Shown: positions 46,944-57,881 of the stretch, in pieces | How the letters are laid out: every line of letters begins with the position of its first letter | How positions within the stretch are numbered: position 1 is the first letter of the stretch | Source of the DNA: Charina bottae | Taxonomy: Eukaryota; Chordata; Lepidosauria; Squamata; Charinaidae | Length of the DNA: 64,000 nucleotides | Assembly (NCBI GenBank): GCA_023362775.1 | Contig: JALMGJ010000004.1 | Location: forward strand, 81,520,798-81,584,797 | Direction of reading: 5' to 3' | The notes under the pieces: generated by a model | Seen by the model: the letters and a program-made list of their open reading frames with translations, nothing else | The model's database searches: none | What the model was told of the DNA's origin: nothing | Position numbers and translations under genes: made by a program

Positions 46944-47407
46944 TCTGTAGCTTGAATCATGTCAACTGGATTTCTATTTTCTCAGTGGAAACGTTTCGCT
47001 CCTTATCCAAGGAGCTTCTTCAGGCTGAGTAAAATCCTTCCTTGAATAGAGGTGGGGGCCTCAGGCACAACCTTTCCCCTATCTTCCTTCCTGCTTTGTC
47101 TTCTGTGCCTAGGAAGATTAAGACCATTTTGCAAGCTCAACAGCAGCAGGGTAATCTTAACGATCCTCCTTTAGATGATAAAGGGACTTAGAAATAAACA
47201 TCTCAAAATAACCATGACCTAGCCTCAGGTGCAAGGTCACACAGCCACCCTAGAAACACATTTAAGGATTCCCTTACTAACTTTGCTCAGACTGAAGAAG
47301 CTCCTTGGATAAGGAGCGAAACGTTTCCACTGAGAAAATAGAAATCCAGTTGACATGATTCAAGCCACAGACTGTTCCACCTGGATGACTGAGAACCTTC
47401 ATCGACA
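46944..47407. mobile_element. Fold-back Penelope-like insertion C (14-bp TSD)
   Basis: A short antisense arm (about 46946-47031) joins a longer sense copy (47032-47369) of the same terminal sequence as insertions A and B, then the common right tail. The perfect TSD TGTTCCTTAAATAG lies at 46930-46943 and 47408-47421. Hammerhead-like cores: minus at 46994-47023, plus at 47292-47321, both with CTGAAGA and GAAA intact and a 7-bp stem II. The unequal arms show that the fold-back junction differs from copies A and B. Confidence 0.85.
47292..47321 (+). ncRNA. Hammerhead-ribozyme-like core (right arm, insertion C)
   Basis: CTGAAGA, stem II GCTCCTT/AAGGAGC with a GGAT loop, GAAA. The core and helix II match the hammerhead consensus. 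A cleavage triplet and helix III were not established. Confidence 0.5.
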
Positions 47408-47421
47408 TGTTCCTTAAATAG

Positions 47422-48240
47422 ATAGTTTTCCATATCTCCTGTCTCATCAGCCTCAAGTAAAATTCTTTATTCTGTAGAGCTAACTTTTGGCCTTTTTCAT
47501 GGCATCCACAATAATGCTAATCAATTTTATTCTAGGTATGTTCTAAAAGGTAAAGAAATCAATAAAAATGGAGGTGGGTTTGAAGAAAAAGTTGGGATAA
47601 AGATAGGAATAAAAGGCATACAGTGATGGATGTATTGTAGTCTATATATATTAAGCCTATCTAAACCAATTTAAGGATGTAGTGAAATAACTGGAAATAT
47701 TTCCTAACAGCCATGTCTATTAGGCTTTACAGTAATCACTCAAGGGATGCTATGGAGAAATCCACAGCATTTGAATTATTTATAACAAGTACAGAAAAAA
47801 AATAGCGTGTTAAAGATTGTATGAAACACAATTTTAGCTTCATATGAGTTGTTCACAATAAATCTAATATATAATTTTCACCATAATATTAAGCTTTCTG
47901 AGATGGCTTCATTTTTTAAAGTAGCTGGCAATTTCTTCTGGTAATTAAAAAAAAAATTTCCCCAGAGAAATATAGGATATAGTCTAAGAAAGAACAACTC
48001 TTTTAGAATCTTTGAATTGTTCTGGTTGTATGACTGTAGAAGTTTCACAAAGTATTTGTGAATAACAATGCTATTCTCTTCCATAAGATAATACAGAAAT
48101 ATATACAATACTGTATGGAGACTTTTCTTTTGTCAGAGAAAATGTACATTCTGCCCATGATTATGTGATCAGATCTAAAATAAAAGAAAGTGCAACAGAA
48201 TAATCTGTTACTCTGTTCAAAATTAAAAAGCATTTATCTT
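47422..48240. other. Unique AT-rich sequence
   Basis: No recognised gene or repeat. Confidence 0.4.
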
Positions 48241-48430
48241 TTTAATTTATTTTTTATTAAACATTTTAAAGAAATAATATAAACAAGAATAAACAAAAGA
48301 CATGTAACAAGGAATAAAAAGGTAGAATACAAATAATAGAGTGCAAATAAATGTACAAATATTTTATGTTGTAAAATGTCATGAAATTAAAAATTTTCAA
48401 TATGTCATTAATTATTTATGAAATATATAT
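48241..48430 (-). mobile_element. Possible L1-type 3' UTR fragment
   Basis: TTTTTTATTAAACATTTTAAAG and the following A-rich text resemble the 3' end of the L1-dependent element at 57.9 kb. No TSD found. Confidence 0.35.
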
Positions 48431-48704
48431 AAACTTTTTGAAAGAAAAACTGAGAACTCCTATTAAGCTTTAAGCTAAGGATATCTGGTTAAAACAGTAT
48501 AAATCACTAATTAAAATTATAAACTAGAATAAATTGAATCAGTATTAGATATCTAATTTTTAATAAAATTAGATATAGATATATAGAGAAAAAAAACCCT
48601 AAATTTTGGGTGTAATACAAATCTGTGTATTAAATTTTAGTCCAGGAAAGGCTTCCAATTAGAACTGAATTCTAAGCACAAATCTTTTCATACATAGACA
48701 TGGA

Positions 48705-48812
48705 AATATTGTAAACTGCCCAGAGTCACTCTTTGAGTGAGATGGGTGGTGACTAAATTTGAAATATAAATAAATGAATAAATAAATAAATAAATAAATA
48801 AATAAAATAAGA
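48705..48812 (+). mobile_element. L2 3' terminal fragment with (AAAT)n
   Basis: TGTAAACTGCCCAGAGTCAC...GATGGGTGG, then an (AATA)n run, the L2 3' terminus pattern. Confidence 0.7.
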
Positions 48813-49125
48813 ATAAATCTAAAAGAAAATTATTGTTTATGATGAAATACATTATTACATAATTATTGAAGAATACAAGGATGATAGGAAATTCTGTATT
48901 GGTGACAGACAACTTTATAGTGGATGAGTGGATTTGGGGGGTAAATTGACATGGAAGAAAAGGAAAGAATTGAAAGAAAGTAGAATGACAGCAGAACTAT
49001 TCTACGAAGAGGAAATATATTTCTTATATGAAATAGTTTAAAGCATAGACTAATTTGCCAACAGAAAAAAATTGATAGTGGACGTAAGGAAAGATAATTT
49101 GAAGTGCTTAGAAGAAAGTGAAAAT

Positions 49126-49137
49126 AATTAAGTGGCG
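49126..49137. repeat. Target-site duplication of PLE, left
   Basis: AATTAAGTGGCG, repeated exactly at 50636-50647. Confidence 0.85.
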
Positions 49138-49606
49138 ATGGCTGTTGTGGGTCTTCCGGGCTGTGTGGCCATGTTCTGGAAGTTGTGGTTCCTAACGTTT
49201 CGCCAGCATCTGTGGCCAGCATCTTCAGAGGGCAGGAGCACAGATAGAAGCAAAATCTCTGTGCCCAGGTAGAGTGGCAATGTTCTATTTATAGAGCTAA
49301 ATTATAGGAGATTAGGTGGGGTTTTTTGTTGTGTTGAAATGTTAACGAGTGGCTGATGAGTGTGATTAGCATGTTTATTGTGAGAAGTATTCCCATGTCC
49401 TGGTGGTTGGACTGAGTTCGTTGACCTTTTGCAGGCTGTGTTTTTCAGGACTGGTAGCCAGGTTTTGCTAATTTTTAAACTTTCTTCTTTTTTATTGTAA
49501 CTGTGCTGGTGTTTGTGAATTTCAATGGCTTCTCTGTATAATCTGGTGTAGTGGCTTTTGGTGTTGTCCAGTATTTCTGTGTTTTCAAATAGGATTTTGT
49601 GTCCCG

Positions 49607-50057
49607 TTTGCTTGAGAGCATGTTCAGCTACTGAAGATTTTTCTGGTTGCTGTAGTCTGCAGTGTCTTTCATGTTCTTTTATCCTGGTGTGAATGCTTCA
49701 TTTTGTGGTTCCGATGTATACTTGTCCACAGCTGCATGGTATGCGGTATACTCCTGCAGCAGTGCGGGGGTCCCTTTTGTCTTTTGCTGATTTTAGCATT
49801 TGTTGTATTTTTCTGGTGGGTCTGAAGACTGTTTGAAAGTTGTGTTTTTCCATCAGTTTTCCCATGCAGTCAGTGACTCCTTTGATGTAGGGAAGGAATA
49901 CTTTGTTTGTGGGGGGCTGTTTTTCTTCAGTTGGATGTTGTTTTCTTGGTTTGATGGCTCTTTTTATTTCATTCTTGGAATAGCCATTTGCCTGTAGGAC
50001 CCAATTCAGATGGTTAAGTTCATTGTTGAGAAACTGAGTTTCAGTTTCGATTAGCAC
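49607..50057 (-). pseudogene. PLE GIY-YIG endonuclease remnant
   Basis: A minus-strand frame (50057 to 49698) reads FLPYIKGVTDCMGKLM, RPTRKIQQMLKSAKDKRD, then VYRIPCSCGQVYIGTTK, the start of a GIY-YIG nuclease (the YR-I and Y-IG halves plus a Cys pair). A TGA interrupts right after GTTK. The same frame then continues SIHTRIKEHERHCRL and VAEHALKQTGHKILF, and the rest of the C-terminus lies in the left arm. In PLEs this domain follows the RT and cuts target DNA. There is no RT upstream. Confidence 0.85.
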
Positions 50058-50512
50058 GATCCACCAAGGTTTTGATCATGCCTCTCTTTTGTCGTGGGTG
50101 GTGATTGGAATTTTTGTGTAGATACCGGTCTGTACGGGACACAAAATCCTATTTGAAAACACAGAAATACTGGACAACACCAAAAGCCACTACACCAGAT
50201 TATACAGAGAAGCCATTGAAATTCACAAACACCAGCACAGTTACAATAAAAAAGAAGAAAGTTTAAAAATTAGCAAAACCTGGCTACCAGTCCTGAAAAA
50301 CACAGCCTGCAAAAGGTCAACGAACTCAGTCCAACCACCAGGACATGGGAATACTTCTCACAATGAACATGCTAATCACACTCATCAGCCACTCGTTAAC
50401 ATTTCAACACAACAAAAAACCCCACCTAATCTCCTATAATTTAGCTCTATAAATAGAACATTGCCACTCTACCTGGGCACAGAGATTTTGCTTCTATCTG
50501 TGCTCCTGCCCT

Positions 50513-50544
50513 CTGAAGATGCTGGCCACAGATGCTGGCGAAAC
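50513..50544 (+). ncRNA. Hammerhead-ribozyme-like core (right arm of PLE)
   Basis: CTGAAGA at 50513-50519, a short helix (GCT/GGC, or alternatively GCCA/TGGC) and GAAA at 50540-50543. The mirror copy is in the left arm on minus. Helix II is weaker than in insertions A-C. Confidence 0.45.
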
Positions 50545-50647
50545 GTTAGGAACCACAACTTCCAGAACACGGCCACACAGCCCGGAAGACCCACAACAGC
50601 CATTGAACTCCGGCCGTGAAAGCCTTCGACAATACAATTAAGTGGCG

Positions 50648-52190
50648 CATTATGGTAATGGGAAGAACGCAAAACAAGAGTTGGTGCAATGATGAAATGA
50701 AATAAGATGTGCATTAAAACAAATAATTAGATAAAAGAACGGTTGCTGTAAAAATAAGAAGAAAAAGGTATAATATGTATAGAAAGAAAAAGATAGTTAC
50801 AAAGAATGTATGCAAAGAAAGCAAGGGATAATTAAGATAAAAAGGGACAAAGAAAATACTGAAAAAAATTAGATGGAGGTAAAACATATTTTGAATGCTG
50901 GTGGAAAAAATGAATTAAGGATTTTAATGTAAACTGAATTAAAAATAAAAATAATGAAATTATTTGGGATAAACAAAAGTGAGAAAATGTTGGAAGGGTA
51001 ATTTCCAAGGATTATATGGCAATGATAGTGATATTTCAAAAAGTAGAATTGGAACAAAGGTGTTGAAGAAAATTTAAATGAAAAACAATTCATAAATGTT
51101 TTAGAACATGTGGAAAAATTGTAAGTCTGCATGAAGTAAGTTGTGTGCAATGGCAATGGTTACTTGAGAAGTGTATGTGGTAAAAGAAAAAGAAAAAAAG
51201 AATGAATAATGAATGGGTGCTCAATGAAAGTAATAGTGGGTTTCCAGTACAACTGAAGTATGATGAGGTAGGTTTGTCATACAGAGAAGGAATGAGCATC
51301 AGATTGAAAAACAGATATACAGTATGAACCGTAAGTGAATAGGCAAGAAGGAAAGATTGAGAAAATTATGGTTGGATGGAGCTGAAATGAAAGATAACAG
51401 TGAAATCTTTAAAAAATAAAATGCAATGCATGATAAGGAGGTTTGAATGGTTTCTAAGGACAGCAATATATGGAAAAAGATATAACTAATGATGTTGATT
51501 TAAACCAGACCTAACTGCATGCACTTAAATAATTTTTCCTGCTATTTCTCACTCTTTTTTTTCTTCACTTTGTATAATGTTGTTTACTCTGAAAGGGAAT
51601 AGAGTGATGGTATGAATCTGTGTGTGTGTGTGGGGGGGGTCTGATCAAAAGAACAAACTTGTTAATCAATGTTTATCATTGCCACTGATGGCAATTGTTC
51701 TTTTTTCCTCTTACCTTTCCACGTTTATATTGATCCTTTTTATGGGAAGGTGGATGGTTACCCACTTTTTTTCTCTTTTGTCAGCATCATTGGTTGCTGG
51801 TTTTTAAATGGCTATAAAATGATATGAAAAGAGTAAGGTTGTGCAATTGAAGTAGAAGTCACAAGCTATATGGGCATTCTGCTCAATTTCTGCCCATCTT
51901 AAAGGAGAAACTGAACTACAGAGTAATTTGGTCTCATAATTATATACATTTCTATTTAAGAATTCTGATCATACATATTGAAAATGAACAAAATAAATAT
52001 ATTTAGAATGTATACAAGAATTACTTGCTATGAGAAAAAGCACTTTACCTTGCTTATTCTGTAGCAAAGTTTTCAGAGTTTGTTGTTGCCTTCTTACATA
52101 AAATATCAATATATAGCTAAGTGGTTTGCAGATCATATAGTTAGATTACCTTGTAAAGTTTTCTGTGGTTTTGCTGGTATAATTTTCTGA
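50648..52190. other. AT-rich unique sequence
   Basis: No recognised gene. Short GT/G run at 51621-51639. A (TCTG)n lies just beyond, at 52191-52220. Confidence 0.45.
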
Positions 52191-52228
<38 letters not shown>

Positions 52229-52481
52229 ATCCATCCAAAAAAAACATATGTGCATACATGCAAATACTGTATGCATACACACATAAACACATATTATATC
52301 TTAAAATATTATACAGTCTATATAATTGGTCAGCATCATAGTACATCTAAGTAGCATATGAAATAAATCACCACAAATTCATACAATATTGCAGGTCCCA
52401 AATTGACTATGTAAATGTAATTTTAAAAAATAGGATTTCCAAGTTGAATTTTATGGGAAATTGGAAATGATGTACTGCTCT

Positions 52482-53727
52482 AGTAAAGTAATGCTCAAGA
52501 TCTTGCAAGGTAGACTCCAGCAATTCATGGAGTGAGAATTGCCAGATGTACAAACTGGGTTTAGAAAAGGCAGAGGAACTAGAGACCAAATTGCCAATAT
52601 CCGCTGGATAATGGAGAAAGCCAGGGAGTTTCAGAAAAACATCTATTTTTGTTTTATTGACTATTCTAAAGCCTTTGACTGTGTGGATCATAACAAATTG
52701 TGGCAAGTTCTTGGTGGTATGGGGATACCAAGTCATCTTGTCTGCCTCCTGAGGAATCTGTATAACGACCAAGTAGCAACGGTAAGAACAGAGCACGGAA
52801 CAACGGACTGGTTTAAGATTGGGAAAGGAATACGTCAGGGCTGTATACTCTCACCCTACCTATTCAACCTGTACGCAGAACACATCATGCGACGTGCTGG
52901 ACTTGATGAATCCAAGGCTGGAGTTAAAATCGCTGGAAGAAACATTAACAATCTTAGATATGCAGATGATACCACTTTGATGGCTGAAAGCGAGGAGGAG
53001 TTGAGGAGCCTTATGACGAAGGTGAAAGAAGAAAGTGCAAAAGCTGGGTTGCAGTTAAACCTCAAAAAAACCAAGATTATGGCAACCAGCTTGATTGAAG
53101 ACTGGCAAATAGAGGGAGAAAAAGTGGAGGCAGTGACAGATTTTGTATTTCTAGGCGCAAAGATTACTGCAGATGCTGACTGCAGCCAGGAAATCAGAAG
53201 ACGTCTACTTCTTGGGAGGAGAGCAATGGCAAATCTTGATAAAATAGTTAAGAGCAGAGACATCACACTGACAACAAAGGTCCGCATAATTAAAGCAATG
53301 GTATTCCCTGTAGTAACCTATGGCTGTGAGAGCTGGACCATAAGGAAGGCTGAGCGAAGGAAGATAGATGCTTTTGAACTGTGGTGTTGGAGGAAAATTC
53401 TGAGAGTGCCTTAGACTGCAAGAAGATCAAACCAGGAAATAAAGCCAGACTGCTCACTTGAGGGAATGATATTAAAGGCAAAACTGAAGTACTTTGGCCA
53501 CATAATGAGAAGACAGGATACCCTGGAGAAGAAGCTGATGCTAGGGAAAGTGGAAGGCAAAAGGAAGAGGGGCCGACCAAGGGCAAGATGGATGGATGAT
53601 ATTCTGGAGGTGACAGACTCAACCATGGGGGAGCTGGGGATGGTGATGGCCGACAGGAAGCTCTGGCGTGGGCTGGTCCATGAAGTCACGAAGAGTCGGA
53701 AGCGACTGAATGAATAAACAACAATGT
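52482..53727 (+). mobile_element. Bov-B (RTE) LINE, 5'-truncated, well preserved
   Basis: It begins inside the RT and ends AAGCGACTGAATGAATAAAC. It is very similar by eye to 7230-8465 but with far fewer lesions, so a younger insertion. No clear TSD found. Confidence 0.9.
52539..53717 (+). pseudogene. Bov-B reverse transcriptase, 291 codons open
   Basis: An uninterrupted frame 52539-53414 covers QTGFRKGRGTRDQIANIRWI, FIDYSKAFDCVDHNKL, GIRQGCILSPYLFNLYAEH, NLRYADDTTLMAESEEEL (catalytic YADD at about 52960) and the thumb to ELWCWRKILRVP. It ends at a TAG where the copy at 8.1 kb keeps TGG. After a short deletion, 53466-53717 encodes the C-terminal GKVEGKRKRGRPRARWMDD and ends VTKSRKRLNE. Lacking the endonuclease and 5' end, it cannot move by itself. 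Confidence 0.88.
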
Positions 53728-53930
53728 ATTAACAGGAATCAAAGTCTTTTTTGGCTTCTAAAAATAAATCTCATACTGTATAAGGTGTCTATGTAATGAA
53801 TTGTTGATAACAGTAAAATTCAAAGTACCTTTCAAAATTTACTGTAATAGAATGTTTTCTTTAGATATATTGCAAAATTAATGCTTTCAATGTTACATAA
53901 TGAACCAACACATTTCATAATTATGTTCAG

Positions 53931-53935
53931 TGTTA
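53931..53935. repeat. TSD of copia element, left
   Basis: TGTTA, repeated at 61224-61228. Confidence 0.8.
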
Positions 53936-54618
53936 TGATGGGGTATATGCTGGCTTAAAGGGGAAAAACCGAGGCTTGAGAATGAACAGACAAGAATGCA
54001 GCTTGTTAGGGCCAACAGTGTTTACTGATAGGCATAAGGCAATAATGCAGATACAGTCACATTATCGCAAAAATGCAAAAAGATGAATATACAGGATACA
54101 TCATTGTAAAAGGAAAAACAAAACAAACTTATAAGCAGAGTTCCGTGTATTGATCCCAGGGCCAGAGTTCCTGCCATGGCCTATACCCAAAGCCAGGCAT
54201 AGCTCACTCTGCCCAGTCCACGGGAAGTGAACACGTGAAGAACTACATAGCTAAAAGACATTAGAAATCAAGAAGACATAGAACACCATTTTGCATGGTT
54301 GTATATTCAGTTCTTCTAGCTTTCTGATTGGCTGGAAGTTAGCTGTTACACACACTAGGCCTCAAAGCACATAGCATGACCTGCTATTGGTTAGCAGTGC
54401 TGCATCTACGCACTGAGTTCCCCCCTTCCTTGCTCAGGGGGGGCTTGAGGAAGGCTTCCCACGGAAGGATATCAGGAGACCTTGTTCCCATGCAATCTAG
54501 TCAAAACAATACACACGTGATTGTTGCTATCTTGCACCTGCACTTCACGTCACCATCAGAAGGCTTTGCTTTGTTTTGTACAGGAATAATTCGTCAGGGC
54601 AACACAAGAACTCTAACA
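53936..54618 (-). repeat. Copia 3' LTR (element sense)
   Basis: 683 bp, apparently identical to the other LTR. It is preceded in element sense by the polypurine tract (complement of 54619-54627, CGGGAGGGG). Confidence 0.85.
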
Positions 54619-54999
54619 CCCCTCCCGAATTATTTCTGTACAATGGGAGTAACAAACATTTTTACAGAAACAAGAAAAACAAAGGTTAATACATGTAATA
54701 ATCACACTATTCAAGTTACAGTTTTTACAACCAATAGTATCAACACTAGAAAATGGGTTAAAAACACTTGTTACACATATGTATAATGCACAATATACAT
54801 TTCATGCAATGTTTTATTCAGATACATACAAATAATAATAATAATGATTATGCAGGAACAGAAACACAGGCAAAGAGAAACAGACAAACATTGCCCTCAA
54901 ATGTTCTGTCCCCTCCTTTGCGAATAGATAAGGAATATTTTGATTTTAGGAAAAACAGCAGGACTTTCTTTTCACCCCTTTCCAGGCCTCACAGAGATG

Positions 55000-56960
55000 G
55001 CTACACCATTTTTCAGGCTTGGTACTCTACCTGGGCAAAACTAATTCAGGGCATGTCCACTGCGTTACTGCAGAGTGATATACTGTACAACAAATTAAGG
55101 ATAAGCTTCCTTTTACACAAATGACACTCTGTAGGAAACCAAGAACCATCTCTGTTCTGGGCTTTTGTAACTTCAACACCAAGATAAATGTTTGAATTTG
55201 TGCCTGAACTTCCTCAGCTGGCAATTCTATTTCAGCTGACTGACAAATTCTTATTCAAGGTGGAAAACTTCAGTTTCTAAGCAGAAAAACAACTACATAA
55301 GTACGAAGTCCTACACAAACTTCTACACTCTCTTATGTACACATAGAAAACAGCACGTTTTCTACACATCTCAGTTAGCATCTGCACCATGCTAGCAATG
55401 ACTGGCCTGCTTTAAGATCCATAAAGCACCCTGTTAAGTCAATGAATTGTTTGGGAACTTGTCACACATGTAGAGCCACAACGCTTGCCTTACACACACT
55501 GTTTCAGGGAGATCTACATTCAAATATGCTGTGCCAACATCACAATATGTAAATGGACACCTGTTTCCACGCTACGCAACCAGAAAACGCACCACACGTC
55601 AATATTCTGGCCTAGCTGTGGGTGCATACACTAGATCCACAATTCACAAACTTCTTTTTGTGAAACAAATCCCTGGGCAACACTGGCTTTACACTGCAGA
55701 GTATTATCAGGAAGAAATGTCTTTCTGAACACTCATCTGGAACCTACAGCTTATTAAAACAAAGGATAGGTTGGTTACTTTTAACACTTCACCAAAACTC
55801 AATCTGACTATCCACAGCTGTGTTCCAACATTCTCCTTGCCTCTCAAAGGCAGGAGCAACACATCTAGCAAAGACTGGGTTTTCTCAGGTAACTTGACAC
55901 ACTGTCACCTGCTAAATCACAAATCTTTCAGGCTTCACACACCCTGGAATAAGAGGACCCATGAGGAATGACCACTGTGCTTCCTCATCACCATCTCTTT
56001 TCCTAATACCTGACTCCCCCTCCAGGCCCTGCAACTGCTCAGGTGAAATTTCCACTCCTTCACCTGAGGGGCCCTTTTCACACTCGGAGACTGGGGAACA
56101 GAAGAAACCTAAACTGGTTTTTTTTTTGCCCATCTACTGAACTATGGACAGTGGGTTTACACTAGCAATGCAGCAATACCTCTTCAACCTTAGCATAACC
56201 TTTCCCAACCAGTAGGCTGCTTAAAAATAAAGCACTTCTGGAGATTTGGATTTGACCATGGCTTAATGAAACAACGATAAGCCTTGGATTTTAATCAACA
56301 ACCAACAACCAACAACCTGAAGCACTCTGCTTCCTTGGTTCTTCCTTCTCTGTGACCTGGGGTTGTGAACACACACAAATGTTTCACAGACGTGCAGGTA
56401 CTTCAGTGAAGGGCGCTTGCCATACCAAAGAAAAACAACTTCTTTTTCACAGTTGAATTCTACAACCTGTTAGTTAAAAAACACACACTGCAATCAAGGC
56501 AGCCCCTCCCCAGACATGGGATGGCACCTGAGCAACTAACAGCAGGCTATTTTTTAATGGTATTCACAACACCAATACGCAGCTAGAATTCCAACATTGG
56601 CAAGTCTTTGGGAGAATACTTTCCTGCAAAGCCAATTCTGGAACAAATGGCTCAGGAACACTCCACTACAATCTGACTAGAACTGACCATACTTTCATCC
56701 TACCATTGCTACATACACTTCAAAGCGAGCACAGACCTTCGCTTTAGACTTCAACAAGTAGCAACAACACAAGCAGGTATGATCATTAACCAGAAGGAAC
56801 ATGAAACTCGCACCCCACCATTACTTGGGACATGGGGGCTAACTAGGTCTCTATGAACCAACTGAAATGGTCTAGGTAACACTCTGTCACTTTGCCTAGC
56901 AACAGACACAGTCCTGATTTTAGATTGTTTACACACAGCACAATCAAGAAACTTTTGCAC
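55000..56960 (-). pseudogene. Copia integrase and reverse transcriptase remnants
   Basis: Frame 56960-56751 reads CAVCKQSKIRTVS and PFQLVHRDLVSP, the zinc-finger end and first catalytic D region of copia integrase. After a frame slip, LKSKAKVCARF follows. At about 56133-55912 lies an acidic linker (SPVSECEKGPSGEGVEISPE). RT pieces follow: a KA-SVAQGFVSQKEV block (about 55660) and CDVGTAYLNVDLPETVCV (about 55545-55490), matching the D-V-K-T-A-F-L-N-G-D-L motif, then a degenerate LYG-KQAS (about 55420). I could not find the YVDD box or RNase H clearly. Frequent stops show it is non-functional. Confidence 0.7.
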
Positions 56961-57881
56961 ATTTCCTGGGTTCTAACTCAGAATGCATTTGGCTATCTGA
57001 GACACACTCTCCCATCCCGGGATACCCCAGTACTTTGTGAAAACTTTATGGATGCATTTATGATGTGGGGAACATTAAACACACAATGTCCTGTCCACAC
57101 AATCTCCACAGCATCTCACACACTTGATGTTACAGGTTTGTCTCTAACACACTCAGCTACATGCAGTTTCATATCACAATGAAACATTCAGCAACAAGTA
57201 CACTCAGACTTGACCAGGGCTGGAACACTGAGGAGAGAAAAACAACAAGTGTACACATACACATTTTTACACAGAAATATCAGCTAAAATGACTTGCTGA
57301 ACTCAAGGCTAAAATTTGTAACAATAACCGTCCATGTTTACAGCGAGCCGAATTTAAAAACAGAGTCTCTGTAAATGCTTACAAAACAGCAGCCGGCAGA
57401 GCAGAAAACTTGGATTCGTTGTTCTGCTGACTCTTGGCATCTGGCCTCCCCTCCATTCGTAAATCAGGCTTATTGCATCCGCTGGACATCGGGGCAGGGA
57501 ACAGCCTTGTAGAATCACAGCAAACCACGGCAAATGTAAATTCCATACCAGGTTTTACTTCAGCTGGAACGCTGTTTGCAAATCGTAGGAACAGGAACAG
57601 ATGACTTGCAATGCAGCTTCTGGAAGTGGCTTGTAAAATAATGTTGCTTTCTCGACCAGTAGCTCCAGGTTTGACAAAAATCATGCACGCTTTTTCACAG
57701 TGCCAGGAAAACAAGCCTTCTTGTTCAAATGCAGCAAACAAAGTCTTGAACTCACCAAGGTGGGTCATCACAGTCTCACCGGTTGCAGCTTCAAACCATA
57801 AAGCTGTCTTAGTAGACCACCAAGGGCAACAGAGCTCCACCGTGTATCAAAGGCTCCAACAGCTTCTCAGCACCCATTTCT

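Larger units (their letters stand above)
49138..50635. mobile_element. Penelope-like element with 470-bp inverted arms and 12-bp TSD
   Basis: The left arm 49138-49606 (antisense) and right arm 50135-about 50605 (sense) are near-identical inverted copies of the 3' part. A 530-bp middle holds the only unique coding piece, a GIY-YIG remnant on minus. The right end has an extra ACTCCGGCCGTGAAAGCC tail absent from the left. The exact TSD AATTAAGTGGCG flanks it. The GIY-YIG domain next to PLE-type termini identifies it as Penelope-like. The RT is missing, so it is a truncated, inverted insertion. Confidence 0.88.
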
